Part shown: in pieces, positions 25,817 to 34,480 of the stretch
How the letters are laid out: the number at the start of each line of letters is the position of its first letter
Position numbering within the stretch: the first letter of the stretch is position 1
Assembly: GCF_008312835.1 (NCBI RefSeq)
Contig: NZ_VSKS01000027.1
Coordinates: forward strand, 34,134 to 98,133
Reading direction: 5' to 3'
DNA: 64,000 bases
Origin: Streptomyces marokkonensis
Lineage (GTDB): Bacteria; Actinomycetota; Actinomycetes; Streptomycetales; Streptomycetaceae
The notes under the pieces: model-generated
Told to the model about the DNA's origin: nothing
What the model saw: the letters and a program-made list of their open reading frames with translations, nothing else
Databases searched by the model: none
Program-made: the position numbers and the translations under genes

Positions 25817-26116
25817 GCGACACGCTCCGACCAGCAACGACACGGAAAACGGGGGAGGCGGTACAGGGCCGCCGAAATTTCGGTCGCGGTGGATGTGACC
25901 GCCGGGTCATCATGACGACGTGATTCACGGACGCGATGGCTGGGCAGGTGTTGCCGCACCGCGCGGGCCGTGATGCGGCCCGCATGGGCCACAGACGAGA
26001 GGCAGAGAGAGATGGTCTACAGCAAGCAGGAAACGGCGGGCGCCCCGACGTGTCGTCACGCGGCCAGGTAATGCACGTCCCCGGTTGCGTCGACGCTTGA
26101 TGTGAGGCTGTTTCCC

Positions 26117-27535
26117 ATGTTCGATCCGGTCATAGCGCCCAGCGGTACGCTGCTCGGCCTGCTCCAGCGGGGACGCGGCGACGGCACGCTGCACGCGCTC
26201 ACCGCCCCGCGATCCGAAGCGCTCGCGGCGCTGAACCACTGTGTGCAGCGCGACCCGCGCCACGACTGGCAGGTGGAGAACCGCTCCCTCTACTACGCCC
26301 GCCTCTACCTCGACCTGCACGGCGAACTGGACGCCGTCGAGGCCCACCTCTTCGACGCCGAGGACATCCTCGACACCGACGAGTCACGCACCGGACTCGC
26401 CCTCGCCGTCCTCGGTCACCTCGCCTCCTACGGCAGGCGGGACGCCCTGGACCTGCTGCGCAGGTACGCCGCGCACGGCACCAACTGGGCCTGGGCCCTG
26501 GACGAGCTGGCCCTCAGGGACGACGACGCGGGCCTGCGCGCCCTGGCCGCCCCGGTCCTCGCGCGGTTCGCCACCGACGCCGAGGGCGAGGCGGAGCTGG
26601 CCGCAACCGTCCGCGACGCCTTCGAACCACGGCCCTGGCGGCTGTGGGCCGACGATCCCCGCGCGTCCATCGCCACACGCGTGCGTGCCGCCCAGGAGGC
26701 CGGCTGCTTCGACCGCTGGCAGCGGCAGATGCGCCCCTCCGGGCCGCGCCCGGGCTGGAGCGTGCAGGCGGTGTTCGAATGGGCCCAGCAAGGCCTCGAA
26801 CGCGGCGCCGCGCTCCATGTTCCCGCCGCCCGGTGTCTCGGCGCCGTGGCGGGCCCCGAGGACCGCACCGAGATCCTCCGGGCAGCCGAGGACGGCACCG
26901 AGGGAGCCCGGTGCACCGCCCTGCGCTACCTCGCCGACAGCAACGATCCCGGCGCTCTCGCGCTGATCGAACGCGCCGTGGCCACGGGCTCCGCGCCCGT
27001 CGTGGAAGCCGCCGTCGACGCCTTCGAACGCATGCGCAGTCTCGCCGCCGTCGACCGGGCGCGCGGCTGGGCCCGCCGGCCAGACGAGCTGGGCGCCGCC
27101 GCGGGCCGTGTCCTCGCCTGCCGCGGCGGCGTCCAGGACCGTGACGCGGTCCTCGCGGCGCTGAGGGAGGCCGTGCGGGGCGAGGGCCCCGACGCTCCCA
27201 CCCTGTGGACCCTCGTCGACGGCGCCGGCCGCCTCGGCATCACCTGCGCCGCGCCCGTGCTCCGCCACGTCTACCGCGAGACCGCCTCCTCCCACCTGCG
27301 GGGCCGGGCCGCCCGCGCCCTCGCCGCGACCGACCCCTCCTTCGGCACCGGCTTCGCCGTCGAGTGCCTGTGGGACTGCGAGGAGACCACCCGCGAGATC
27401 GCCGCCCGGCACGCCGAGACCGGTGACACCCGGGTCGTCGACCGCCTGCGCCGGCTCGCCGCGGACCCGGCCGAGGAGGCCGAGGTGCAGACCGCCGTAC
27501 GCAGCCGGATCGGTCCCGAGGAGACCGCCGTGTGA
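26117..27535 (+). CDS. HEAT-like repeat protein
   Basis: A 472-residue soluble protein, mostly alpha-helical, with HEAT-like repeats from about residue 90 to the end (repeated ALRYLADSNDPGALALIERA and RAARALAATDPSFG patterns of about 30 residues). No catalytic motif, signal peptide or membrane helix. Such proteins are usually scaffolds or adaptors. A GTG at 26102 is in frame, but ATG 26117 is preferred because GTGAGG just upstream serves as ribosome site. A gap of 300 bp before it holds no gene. It is not clearly in an operon. Confidence 0.72.
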   Translation: MFDPVIAPSGTLLGLLQRGRGDGTLHALTAPRSEALAALNHCVQRDPRHDWQVENRSLYYARLYLDLHGELDAVEAHLFDAEDILDTDESRTGLALAVLGHLASYGRRDALDLLRRYAAHGTNWAWALDELALRDDDAGLRALAAPVLARFATDAEGEAELAATVRDAFEPRPWRLWADDPRASIATRVRAAQEAGCFDRWQRQMRPSGPRPGWSVQAVFEWAQQGLERGAALHVPAARCLGAVAGPEDRTEILRAAEDGTEGARCTALRYLADSNDPGALALIERAVATGSAPVVEAAVDAFERMRSLAAVDRARGWARRPDELGAAAGRVLACRGGVQDRDAVLAALREAVRGEGPDAPTLWTLVDGAGRLGITCAAPVLRHVYRETASSHLRGRAARALAATDPSFGTGFAVECLWDCEETTREIAARHAETGDTRVVDRLRRLAADPAEEAEVQTAVRSRIGPEETAV

Positions 27536-27698
27536 CCCCCTGGCGCACGCGCGGTGTGAACGGCGGATGACCCGCGGGCCAGGTGTGCGTGGATGCCGTC
27601 CGACCCGCGCGGGTGGGGCAGGCAACGCTCACGGCGCGTTCCCCGCCCGGAAAGATCCACGTTGACGTGGCCACGTCCGGTGCGGCGACAACACCGGT

Positions 27699-28823
27699 AT
27701 GCGTGTCGTCATCGTGACCGAGTCCTTTCCGCCCGATGTGAACGGCGTGGCCCACTGCGCGCTCCAGACCGCCCGACACCTCGTCGACCGCGGCCACACT
27801 CCCCTCGTCGTCGCCCCCGCCACCGCGGGTGACGCACCCGACGACGGGGCACCGTGCCCCGTCGTCCGCGTCCCCTCCCTTCCCCTCCCGGGCTACCCCC
27901 AGGTCCGCGTCGCCCTCCCCAGCCGGCGCCTGGCCGCGGCCATCGCCGGGCACCGGCCCGACATCGTTCATCTGGCCGGCCCCTTCGTCCTCGGCGTGCG
28001 CGGCATGGCGGCCGCCGCCCGCCTGGGCCTGCCCGCCGTCGCCGTCTACCAGACCGATCTCGCCGGATACGCCCGTACCTACATGGGCGCCGGGGAGGCG
28101 GCCGCGTGGCGGCGCATCCGCTCCGTGCACACGGCCGCCGACCTCACCCTCGCCCCGTCCGGCGCCGCCCTGCGCGACCTCGAGGCGCACGGCGTGCCCA
28201 GGGTCCGGCTGTGGCCGCGCGGTGTGGACACCGTCCGCTTCCGGCCCGGCCTCCGCGACGACGGGCTGCGCCGCGGCCTCGCCCCGAACGGCGAGCTCGT
28301 CGTCGGCTACGTCGGCCGGCTCGCCCCGGAGAAGCAGGTCGAACTGCTGGCCGCGACCTGCGCCATGCCCGGTGTACGGGTCGTCGTCGTCGGCGACGGG
28401 CCGAGCCGGACCGCACTGGAACGGGCGCTGCCCGGCGCGCTCTTCCTCGGCCGCCGCACCGGCGACGACCTCGCGCGGATCTTCGCCTCGCTGGACGTGT
28501 TCGTTCACACCGGACCGTTCGAGACGTTCTGCCAGACCGTGCAGGAGGCCATGGCCGGCGGGGTGCCCGTCGTCGCGCCCGCGGTGGGCGGTCCGCTGGA
28601 CCTGGTCGCGCACGGGCGCACCGGCATGCTCGTCCCGCCGCGCGACGCCGCCGCCGTGCGTGACGCGGTGTGGTCCCTGGCCGCCGACCCCGGGCTGCGG
28701 GCCGCGTACGGGGCCGCCGGGCGCGCGACGGTCGAGGGGCGCACCTGGGCGGCCGTCGGCGACCGGCTGATCGGGTACTACGCGGACGTGCTCGCCGGGC
28801 GCAGGACGGCGGTGGCCGCATGA
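27699..28823 (+). CDS. GT4-family glycosyltransferase
   Basis: A 374-residue retaining glycosyltransferase of GT-B fold. The N-terminal Rossmann domain starts RVVIVTESFPPDVNGVAHC, and the C-terminal donor domain has VGYVGRLAPEKQVELL and FVHTGPFETFCQTVQEAMAGGVPVVAP, the EX7E motif of GT4. The closest named group is the MgtA/PimB-like mannosyl- or glucuronosyl-transferases of actinobacterial glycolipids, so a lipid-linked sugar acceptor is likely. No signal peptide; probably membrane-peripheral. ATG 27699 lies just after a palindromic CCACGTTGACGTGG (27657-27670). Confidence 0.86.
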   Translation: MRVVIVTESFPPDVNGVAHCALQTARHLVDRGHTPLVVAPATAGDAPDDGAPCPVVRVPSLPLPGYPQVRVALPSRRLAAAIAGHRPDIVHLAGPFVLGVRGMAAAARLGLPAVAVYQTDLAGYARTYMGAGEAAAWRRIRSVHTAADLTLAPSGAALRDLEAHGVPRVRLWPRGVDTVRFRPGLRDDGLRRGLAPNGELVVGYVGRLAPEKQVELLAATCAMPGVRVVVVGDGPSRTALERALPGALFLGRRTGDDLARIFASLDVFVHTGPFETFCQTVQEAMAGGVPVVAPAVGGPLDLVAHGRTGMLVPPRDAAAVRDAVWSLAADPGLRAAYGAAGRATVEGRTWAAVGDRLIGYYADVLAGRRTAVAA

Positions 28824-29086
28824 CCGGGCCGGCGCCCCGCCCTGGTCCGGCTCCACGCCACCCACCCGGGGGCGAGCCTGCGGTGGCCGGCCACGTCCGG
28901 CACCGGGTGGGTCGCCCGCCGGTGCACGGACCTGCTGCCACAACTGCTCTTCCTGGCCGCCGGCGAGATGCGCCACCACGCCCGGGGCACGGGCGTCCGC
29001 CTGGACCCTGCGCACCTCCGCCGCCGTCTCGGCGGCACTCGCCGCACTCCCGGTGGTGGAACGACGCCGAGGCGCCGCCCAGGCCT
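28824..29086. other. Gap between GT4 and pxpC; no supported gene
   Basis: High-GC sequence between convergent genes. Short frames overlap the GT4 stop (ATGA at 28820), but none resembles a known protein or is long enough to support. It may hold the worn end of a lost gene. Confidence 0.4.
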
Positions 29087-29956
29087 TCAGCGACGGCGTA
29101 CGGCGACGAAGCGGACCGGGGTGCCGGGCGGGGCCTGCGCCGCGGCCGGGAGGTCGGCGGCGCGCACGACCGCGATCACCGGGTAGCCCCCGGTGGTCGG
29201 ATGGTCGGCCAGGAAGACCACCGGCGTGCCGTCGGGCGGTACCTGGACGGCGCCCAGCACCATGCCCTCGCTGGGGAGCTCGTCCCGCCTGGCCCGTTCC
29301 AGGGCCGGACCGGTCGTGCGCAGTCCGATGCGGTTGCTCGCGGGGGACACGTGGTACGTGCGCGAGGTGAAGAGGCGTACGGCCCCGGGAGTGAACCAGT
29401 CCTCGCGCGGGCCCGGGGTCACGCGCAGCACGAGCTCGGCCGGGGGCGCCGGCTGCGGGGCGACGTCCACGCGCGCGCGCCCTTCCCGGGGAGTCCCCAG
29501 GGGGAGCACGGCACCGTCCGTGAGAGGGGCCGGGCCGAGACCCGAGAGCAGGTCCGTGGAGCGGCTGCCGAGCACCGGCTCGACCGCGATCCCGCCCGAG
29601 ACGGCCACGTAGGAGCGCACCCCGCGGACCGCCGCCCCCACGTCCAGAACCGATCCCGCACGCACGCGCACCGGCGCGCCCCAGGCGACCGCCCGGCCGT
29701 CCACGGTGACGGGGCAGGGAGCCCCGGTGACCGCCACCGTGACCGTCGAACGGGGGCGCACGGAACAGCCGTTGAGGGTCGTCTCCAGGACGGCCGCGTC
29801 CGGTGCGTTGCCCGCCAGACGGTTGGCGAGCGCCGCCGCGGGCCCGTCCAGCGCCCCGGAGCGGGGTACCCCGAGGTGGGCGTGGCCGGGGCGGCCCCGG
29901 TCCTGGACGGTGGTCAGTGCCCCGGCACGGACGACCGCGAGCGCGCGGTCCGTCAT
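29087..29956 (-). CDS. pxpC: 5-oxoprolinase subunit PxpC
   Basis: Subunit C of the bacterial ATP-dependent 5-oxoprolinase, which opens 5-oxoproline (pyroglutamate) to glutamate. The 289-residue protein is a biotin-dependent-carboxylase-like (AHS2/KipA) domain: LTTVQDRGRPGHAHLGVPRSGALD at the N-terminus, and SNRIGLRTTG, LPSEGMVLGAVQVPPDG and LADHPTTGGYPVIA towards the C-terminus. The last motif is family-diagnostic. It starts at ATG 29956, overlapping the pxpB stop by 4 bp, so B and C are coupled. Last gene of the operon. Confidence 0.92.
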   Translation of the reverse strand: MTDRALAVVRAGALTTVQDRGRPGHAHLGVPRSGALDGPAAALANRLAGNAPDAAVLETTLNGCSVRPRSTVTVAVTGAPCPVTVDGRAVAWGAPVRVRAGSVLDVGAAVRGVRSYVAVSGGIAVEPVLGSRSTDLLSGLGPAPLTDGAVLPLGTPREGRARVDVAPQPAPPAELVLRVTPGPREDWFTPGAVRLFTSRTYHVSPASNRIGLRTTGPALERARRDELPSEGMVLGAVQVPPDGTPVVFLADHPTTGGYPVIAVVRAADLPAAAQAPPGTPVRFVAVRRR

Positions 29957-30582
29957 GCCGCCGGCTCCGTCGCGGTCACCGGGACGAACCGCACGCGCGT
30001 GCCGGGGGACAGCAGCGCCGCCGGCACGCGCGCGTGGTCCCACAGCACCAGGTCGGTCGTACCGATCAACTGCCAGCCACCCGGCGAGGAACGCGGGTAC
30101 ACGCCCGTGTAGGGCCCGGCCAGTGCCACCGAGCCGGCGGGGACGGATGTGCGCGGAGTCGGCCGGCGGGGTACGTCGTAACGCGCCGGCAGACCGGTGA
30201 GGTAACCGAAGCCGGGCGCGAATCCGCAGAAGGCGACCCGGAACTCGACGCCCGCGTGGACACGGGCCACCTCCCGCTCGGCGACGCCCCAGTGCGCGGC
30301 GACGTCGGCCAGGTCCGGGCCGTCGTACCGCACCGGGATCTCGACCGTCTCCGCGACTCCCCGGGGCGCCGAGGGCACTGCGAGGGCGGTCAGTTCGGCG
30401 GCCAGCCGGGCGGGCTCGGACAGGCCGTCGAGCAGTACCGTGCGCGCCGCCGGGACGATCTCCCCGGCGGGCAGCGAGCCCTCCGCGCGCCGCCGCAGCA
30501 GCTCCGCGTGGAGCGCCTGGGCCTCGTCGCCCGAGGAGACCTCCACGAGCAGGGCGTCCTCACCGACGGGCAGCACCCTCAT
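29953..30582 (-). CDS. pxpB: 5-oxoprolinase subunit PxpB
   Basis: Subunit B (KipI/AHS1 family), 209 residues. The N-terminal half has MRVLPVGEDALLVEV. The C-terminal cyclophilin-like half carries FCGFAPGFGYLTGLP and RTSVPAGSVALAGPYTGVYP, with SPGGWQLIG. These are the signature motifs of the family. It acts with PxpC, and together with PxpA forms the oxoprolinase. The start ATG 30582 overlaps the end of pxpA by 4 bp. In Bacillus the homologue KipI also inhibits the sporulation kinase KinA; nothing here shows whether that role applies. Confidence 0.92.
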   Translation of the reverse strand: MRVLPVGEDALLVEVSSGDEAQALHAELLRRRAEGSLPAGEIVPAARTVLLDGLSEPARLAAELTALAVPSAPRGVAETVEIPVRYDGPDLADVAAHWGVAEREVARVHAGVEFRVAFCGFAPGFGYLTGLPARYDVPRRPTPRTSVPAGSVALAGPYTGVYPRSSPGGWQLIGTTDLVLWDHARVPAALLSPGTRVRFVPVTATEPAA

Positions 30583-31337
30583 GCGAAGGCCTCCACCCGG
30601 ACCCCGGACGCCTCCAGCGCGGCACGCACCCGCCGTGCCAGGTCCACCGCGCCGGGCGTGTCGCCGTGCAGGCACAGGGAACGCGCCCGCATCCCGATGC
30701 GCCGGCCCGACAGCGCGTCGACCTCCCCGTGGCGGGCCAGATCCACCGAACGCGCCACGACGGACTCCGGGCCGGTGACGACGGCGCCCTCCTCACGACG
30801 GGGCACCAGCGTGCCCTCGTCCGTGTACGCCCGGTCGGCGAACGCCTCCGTCACCACCGGCAGGCCCGCCTTCCCGGCCAGCTCCAGCAGCCGCGAGCCG
30901 GGCAGGCCCAGTACGGGCAGCGCGGCGTCCGCGAGGACCACGCCGTCGACGACCGCGCGCGCCTGTTCCTCGTCGCGCACCACCCGGTTGTAGAGCGCCC
31001 CGTGCGGTTTCACGTAGGCCACGCGGGCGCCCGCCGCGCGGGCGAACACCTCCAGGGCACCGATCTGGTAGGCCACCTCGGCCGCCAGCTCGGCGGGTGG
31101 CACGTCCATCGCGCGCCGCCCGAACCCCGCCAGGTCCCGGTAGGAGACCTGGGCGCCGATCCGCACCCCGCGCTCGGCCGCGAGCTCGCACACCCGGCGC
31201 ATGGTCGCGGCGTCCCCGGCGTGGAAGCCGCAGGCCACATTGGCGCTGGTGACCACGGACAGCAGCCGCTCGTCGTCGGTGAGCCGCCAGCGGCCGAAGC
31301 CCTCGCCGAGGTCGGCGTTCAGATCGATCGAGGTCAT
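30579..31337 (-). CDS. pxpA: 5-oxoprolinase subunit PxpA (LamB/YcsF)
   Basis: Subunit A, the LamB/YcsF family component of oxoprolinase; 252 residues. The fold is a TIM-like barrel related to carbohydrate deacetylases. Diagnostic motifs are present: SIDLNADLGEGFGRW, VTSANVACGFHAGD, IGAQVSYRDLAGFGRR, VKPHGALYN and LCLHGDTPGAV. The start ATG 31337 directly precedes the LNADLGE motif. The order pxpA-pxpB-pxpC with 4-bp overlaps indicates stoichiometric, coupled synthesis. Confidence 0.93.
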   Translation of the reverse strand: MTSIDLNADLGEGFGRWRLTDDERLLSVVTSANVACGFHAGDAATMRRVCELAAERGVRIGAQVSYRDLAGFGRRAMDVPPAELAAEVAYQIGALEVFARAAGARVAYVKPHGALYNRVVRDEEQARAVVDGVVLADAALPVLGLPGSRLLELAGKAGLPVVTEAFADRAYTDEGTLVPRREEGAVVTGPESVVARSVDLARHGEVDALSGRRIGMRARSLCLHGDTPGAVDLARRVRAALEASGVRVEAFA

Positions 31338-31375
31338 GGGTCCTTCGTTTCTCCTGTCGGTGCCGCGCGGGTCCG

Positions 31376-32221
31376 TCACGCCACGCGGAACTGTTCGTCC
31401 CGGGCGTCGCTGAGGAACATCTGCCCCGGTGCGTGCGTGATGGCGAACGGCGGGCGGGAGGCCATGACCGCGGCCTGCGGGGTCACCCCGCACGCCCAGA
31501 ACACCGGGATGTCGTCCGGTGCGAAGTCCACCGGGTCGCCGAAGTCCGGGCGGCCGAGGTCGTCGATGCCCAGCCCGTAGGGGTCGCCGCAGTGCACGGG
31601 GCCGCCGTGCACCGCCGGGAGCAGACTGCTCTCCCGGATCGCCGCGGAGAGCAGTCCGGGAGGCACCGGCCGCATCGAGACCACCATCGGGCCGCTCAGC
31701 CGCCCCGCCGGGCGGCACTGCCAACTCGTCACGTACATGGGAACGTTGCGACCCTGCTCGACGTGCCGGACCGGAACACCCGCCGCCGCCAGCGCCCACT
31801 CGAACGTGAAGCTGCAGCCGATCAGGAACGACACCAGATCACCGCGCCAGTGCGCCCGCACGTCCGTCGGTTCGTCCACCAACTCACCGTGCTCCCACAC
31901 CCGGTAGCGCGGCAGGTCGGTGCGCAGGTCGGCGCCGTCGGCGAGGACGGTGGTCACGGACCCGGCGTCGGTGACGTCCAGGACCGGGCAGGGCTTGGGG
32001 TTGCGCTGGCAGAACAGCAGCATGTCGTACGCCCAGTCGGCGGGCACCGAGATCAGATTGGCCTGTGTGTGTCCCGCGGCCACACCGGCCGTGGGGCCCG
32101 CCAGACCCTTCCGGAAGCGTGCGCGCGCCGCGCGCGGGCTCCACGCGCCCGCGCGGTCGTCGGCCAGGGTCACAGGACGGTCGTCCACGACGGTCGGTGT
32201 GCGGTCGTCGGTGGGGTTCAC
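31376..32221 (-). CDS. DUF1445 (YcsI) putative hydro-lyase / D-glutamate cyclase-like
   Basis: A 281-residue soluble protein of the YcsI/DUF1445 family. Recognised motifs: [47 protein letters not shown] and FWACGVTPQ. The family is annotated as putative hydro-lyase. The mammalian D-glutamate cyclase, which turns D-glutamate into 5-oxo-D-proline, contains a DUF1445 domain along with a second domain. Position inside the oxoprolinase operon, as in the Bacillus ycsF-ycsI-kip cluster, fits a role in making or isomerising 5-oxoproline; this is inference. GTG 32221 overlaps the MFS stop by 4 bp; 38 bp before pxpA. Confidence 0.85.
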   Translation of the reverse strand: MNPTDDRTPTVVDDRPVTLADDRAGAWSPRAARARFRKGLAGPTAGVAAGHTQANLISVPADWAYDMLLFCQRNPKPCPVLDVTDAGSVTTVLADGADLRTDLPRYRVWEHGELVDEPTDVRAHWRGDLVSFLIGCSFTFEWALAAAGVPVRHVEQGRNVPMYVTSWQCRPAGRLSGPMVVSMRPVPPGLLSAAIRESSLLPAVHGGPVHCGDPYGLGIDDLGRPDFGDPVDFAPDDIPVFWACGVTPQAAVMASRPPFAITHAPGQMFLSDARDEQFRVA

Positions 32222-33537
32222 TCCAGCTCCTTCCCGCGCGTCTCCGGCAGCCCCAGCAGCGCCAGCGCGGCGAGGCCGTAGCCGATCGCGCCGAAGACCA
32301 GCGCCCCGCCCACGCCCCAGCTGTCGGCCAGGAAACCGACCGTCGTGGGGAAGACGGCGCCCACGGCGCGCCCGGTGTTGTACGTGAAGCCCTGTCCCGT
32401 TCCGCGTACCGCCGTCGGGTACAGCTCGCTCAGGTAGGAGCCGAATCCGCTGAAGATGGCCGACATGCAGAACCCCAGCGGGAAACCGAGCACCAGGACC
32501 AGGGTGTTGGCGCCGCTGGGGATGTTCGTGTACGCCAGGATGCAGACGGCGGACAGCAGGGCGAACAGCCAGATGTTGCGCCGGCGGCCCAGCCGGTCGG
32601 TGAGGTAGCCGCCGGTCAGATAGCCGAGGAAGGCACCCGAGATCAGGAACGTCAGATAGCCGCCGGTGCCGACGACCGACAGGTCGCGCTCCGTCTTCAG
32701 GTACGTCGGCACCCAGGTGGCGAGGGTGTAGTAGCCGCCCTGGACGCCGGTGGACAGCAGTACGGCGAAGAGCGTGGTGCGCAGCAGTCCCGTCGATCCC
32801 GGCCCGTCCGGCCGGAAGATCGCCGCGAACGAGCCCTTGTGGGCGCTCCTCTCCCGCGCGGCGGCCGCCTGGGGCGCGTCCCGCACACTGCGCCGCACCC
32901 ACACGACGAGCAGCGCCGGCAGCGCGCCGGTCCAGAACATCACCCGCCAGGCCAGGTCGTCGTCGACCAGCGAGAAGATCACCGTGGACACGATCACGGC
33001 GAGCGCCCAGCCCACGGCCCAGGAGCTCTGGACCGCGCCGAGGGTGCGTCCGCGGTGCCGGGCGCTCGCGTACTCCGCGACCAGGATGGCGCCGACCGCC
33101 CACTCACCGCCGAAGCCGAGGCCCTGGAGGGCCCGGAACACCAGCAGCGTCTCGTAGTTGGGCGCGAAGCCGCAGGCCACCGTGAACACCGCGTACGTGA
33201 TCACGGTCAGCAGCAGGGCCTTCACCCGGCCGACGCGGTCCGCCAGGACCCCGGCGAGGGCGCCACCGACCGCCGAGACCACCAGGGTGACGGTCGTGAG
33301 CAGGCCGGTCTCACCGCTGTTCAGACCGAAGTACGCGGACAGCGCGACCATGGTCAGCGGCAGCGTGAAGTAATCGTACGAATCCAGGGCATAGCCGCCG
33401 AACGCGCCGCCGAAGGCGCGTCGGCCGCTCGGCCCCAGGGCGCGCAGCCAGCCCAACGCCCCGTCGCCTGTGGTGCTTCCGGGCGAGGCGGGGCGTGGTT
33501 GGCCGGTCAGGGCCTTCGGTGGAGGGGTCGCGCTCAT
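32218..33537 (-). CDS. MFS transporter (metabolite:H+ symporter type)
   Basis: First gene of the oxoproline operon: a 439-residue permease with twelve predicted helices. Motifs are those of the sugar/organic-acid MFS branch: [15 protein letters not shown] in helix 1, [14 protein letters not shown] in the 2-3 loop, [22 protein letters not shown] in helix 4 and TDRLGRRRN after helix 8. [13 protein letters not shown] is typical of the metabolite:H+ symporter family. It probably imports 5-oxoproline or a related organic acid, judged from the operon. ATG 33537 has GAGGTG upstream. Coupled to the DUF1445 gene by a 4-bp overlap. Confidence 0.87.
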   Translation of the reverse strand: MSATPPPKALTGQPRPASPGSTTGDGALGWLRALGPSGRRAFGGAFGGYALDSYDYFTLPLTMVALSAYFGLNSGETGLLTTVTLVVSAVGGALAGVLADRVGRVKALLLTVITYAVFTVACGFAPNYETLLVFRALQGLGFGGEWAVGAILVAEYASARHRGRTLGAVQSSWAVGWALAVIVSTVIFSLVDDDLAWRVMFWTGALPALLVVWVRRSVRDAPQAAAARERSAHKGSFAAIFRPDGPGSTGLLRTTLFAVLLSTGVQGGYYTLATWVPTYLKTERDLSVVGTGGYLTFLISGAFLGYLTGGYLTDRLGRRRNIWLFALLSAVCILAYTNIPSGANTLVLVLGFPLGFCMSAIFSGFGSYLSELYPTAVRGTGQGFTYNTGRAVGAVFPTTVGFLADSWGVGGALVFGAIGYGLAALALLGLPETRGKELE

Positions 33538-33605
33538 GGGCACCTCGCAGAGGGAGGACGAAGGGTGCGGGAAGAGGTGAGCCGTGCCGTGGGCAGCAAG
33601 GTAGA

Positions 33606-33627
33606 GGATCGTTGAACGATCCTTCAA
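33606..33627. promoter_or_regulatory. Nested palindromes, likely GntR operator
   Basis: GGATCGT-TGA-ACGATCC (33606-33622) is a perfect 7-3-7 palindrome. It overlaps a second inverted repeat, TTGAA-N6-TTCAA (33612-33627). Both lie in the 134-bp gap between the divergent MFS-pxp operon and the FCD regulator gene. Confidence 0.65.
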
Positions 33628-33671
33628 TACCCGTGTTGTCTCGTTCTCCGGCGTGCGATTGAATTCCGGGC

Positions 33672-34376
33672 ATGACGGAGCAGCTGAGCGGACTGGCCGA
33701 CGACCGTGCCCTGTTGGGCCGTACCAGCACCGCGGAGCGGGTCGCGGACATCCTCCGAAGCCGGATCGCCGAGGGGTACTTCCCGCCCGGCACCCGGCTG
33801 TCGGAGGACAGCATCGGCGGGGCCCTCGGCGTCTCCCGCAACACGCTGCGCGAGGCGTTCCGCCTGCTCACGCACGAGCGGCTGCTCGTGCACGAACTGA
33901 ACCGGGGTGTCTTCGTCCGGGTGCTCACCGTCGAGGACGTCGAGGACATCTACCGCACCCGGCGGCTCGTCGAGTGCGCCGTCGTGCGCGGCCTGGGTGA
34001 CCCGCCCTACCGGCTCGACGCGCTCGCCGGGGTCGTGGAACAGGGGCGCGGGGCGGCGCGCGAGGGTGACTGGAAAGCGGTGGGTACGGCCAACATCCAC
34101 TTCCACCGCGAACTCGTGGCGCTCGCCGCCAGCGAGCGCACGGACGAGCTGATGCGCAGCGTCTTCGCCGAACTGCGGCTGGCCTTCCACGTGGTGGACG
34201 AGCCCAAGCGGCTGCACGAACCCTACATCGCACGAAATGCCGCCATTCTGGAAGCGCTTGAGGCAGGCCGGCGGGAGGAGGCCGAGCACCTCCTCGCGGC
34301 GTACCTCGACGTGTCGCTGGAGCGGGTGGTGGAGGTGTACCGGCGCCGGGTGGGGGAGGAGGCGCAGGGCGGCTGA
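33672..34376 (+). CDS. GntR-family regulator, FCD domain
   Basis: A 234-residue FadR-subfamily regulator. The N-terminal winged helix is clear (residues 18-85; GTRLSEDSIGGALGVSRNTLREAFRLL). The helical FCD effector domain follows, with the metal-site histidines in ANIHFHRELV and a further region near AFHVVDEP. FCD regulators usually sense organic acids and repress neighbouring catabolic genes. Being divergent from the oxoprolinase operon with palindromes between, it most likely represses that operon and itself, with 5-oxoproline or glutamate as a reasonable inducer guess. Confidence 0.88.
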   Translation: MTEQLSGLADDRALLGRTSTAERVADILRSRIAEGYFPPGTRLSEDSIGGALGVSRNTLREAFRLLTHERLLVHELNRGVFVRVLTVEDVEDIYRTRRLVECAVVRGLGDPPYRLDALAGVVEQGRGAAREGDWKAVGTANIHFHRELVALAASERTDELMRSVFAELRLAFHVVDEPKRLHEPYIARNAAILEALEAGRREEAEHLLAAYLDVSLERVVEVYRRRVGEEAQGG

Positions 34377-34480
34377 CCCCGCCCGCGACCGGACGGATCA
34401 CGGCGGTGTGACAAGCGTGACGCCGGGGCGCATCTGCCTCGTTTGGGTCGTTGTCTGACCGAGGACCTAGTCTGTGCACC

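Noticed and set aside
28820-29086. Short frame overlapping the GT4 stop (ATGA)
   Set aside because: Low-complexity Pro/Arg product without motifs; not supported as a gene.
33614-33627. Operator palindrome as a terminator
   Set aside because: Too short and AT-containing, lies upstream of both divergent genes, so an operator is the better reading.
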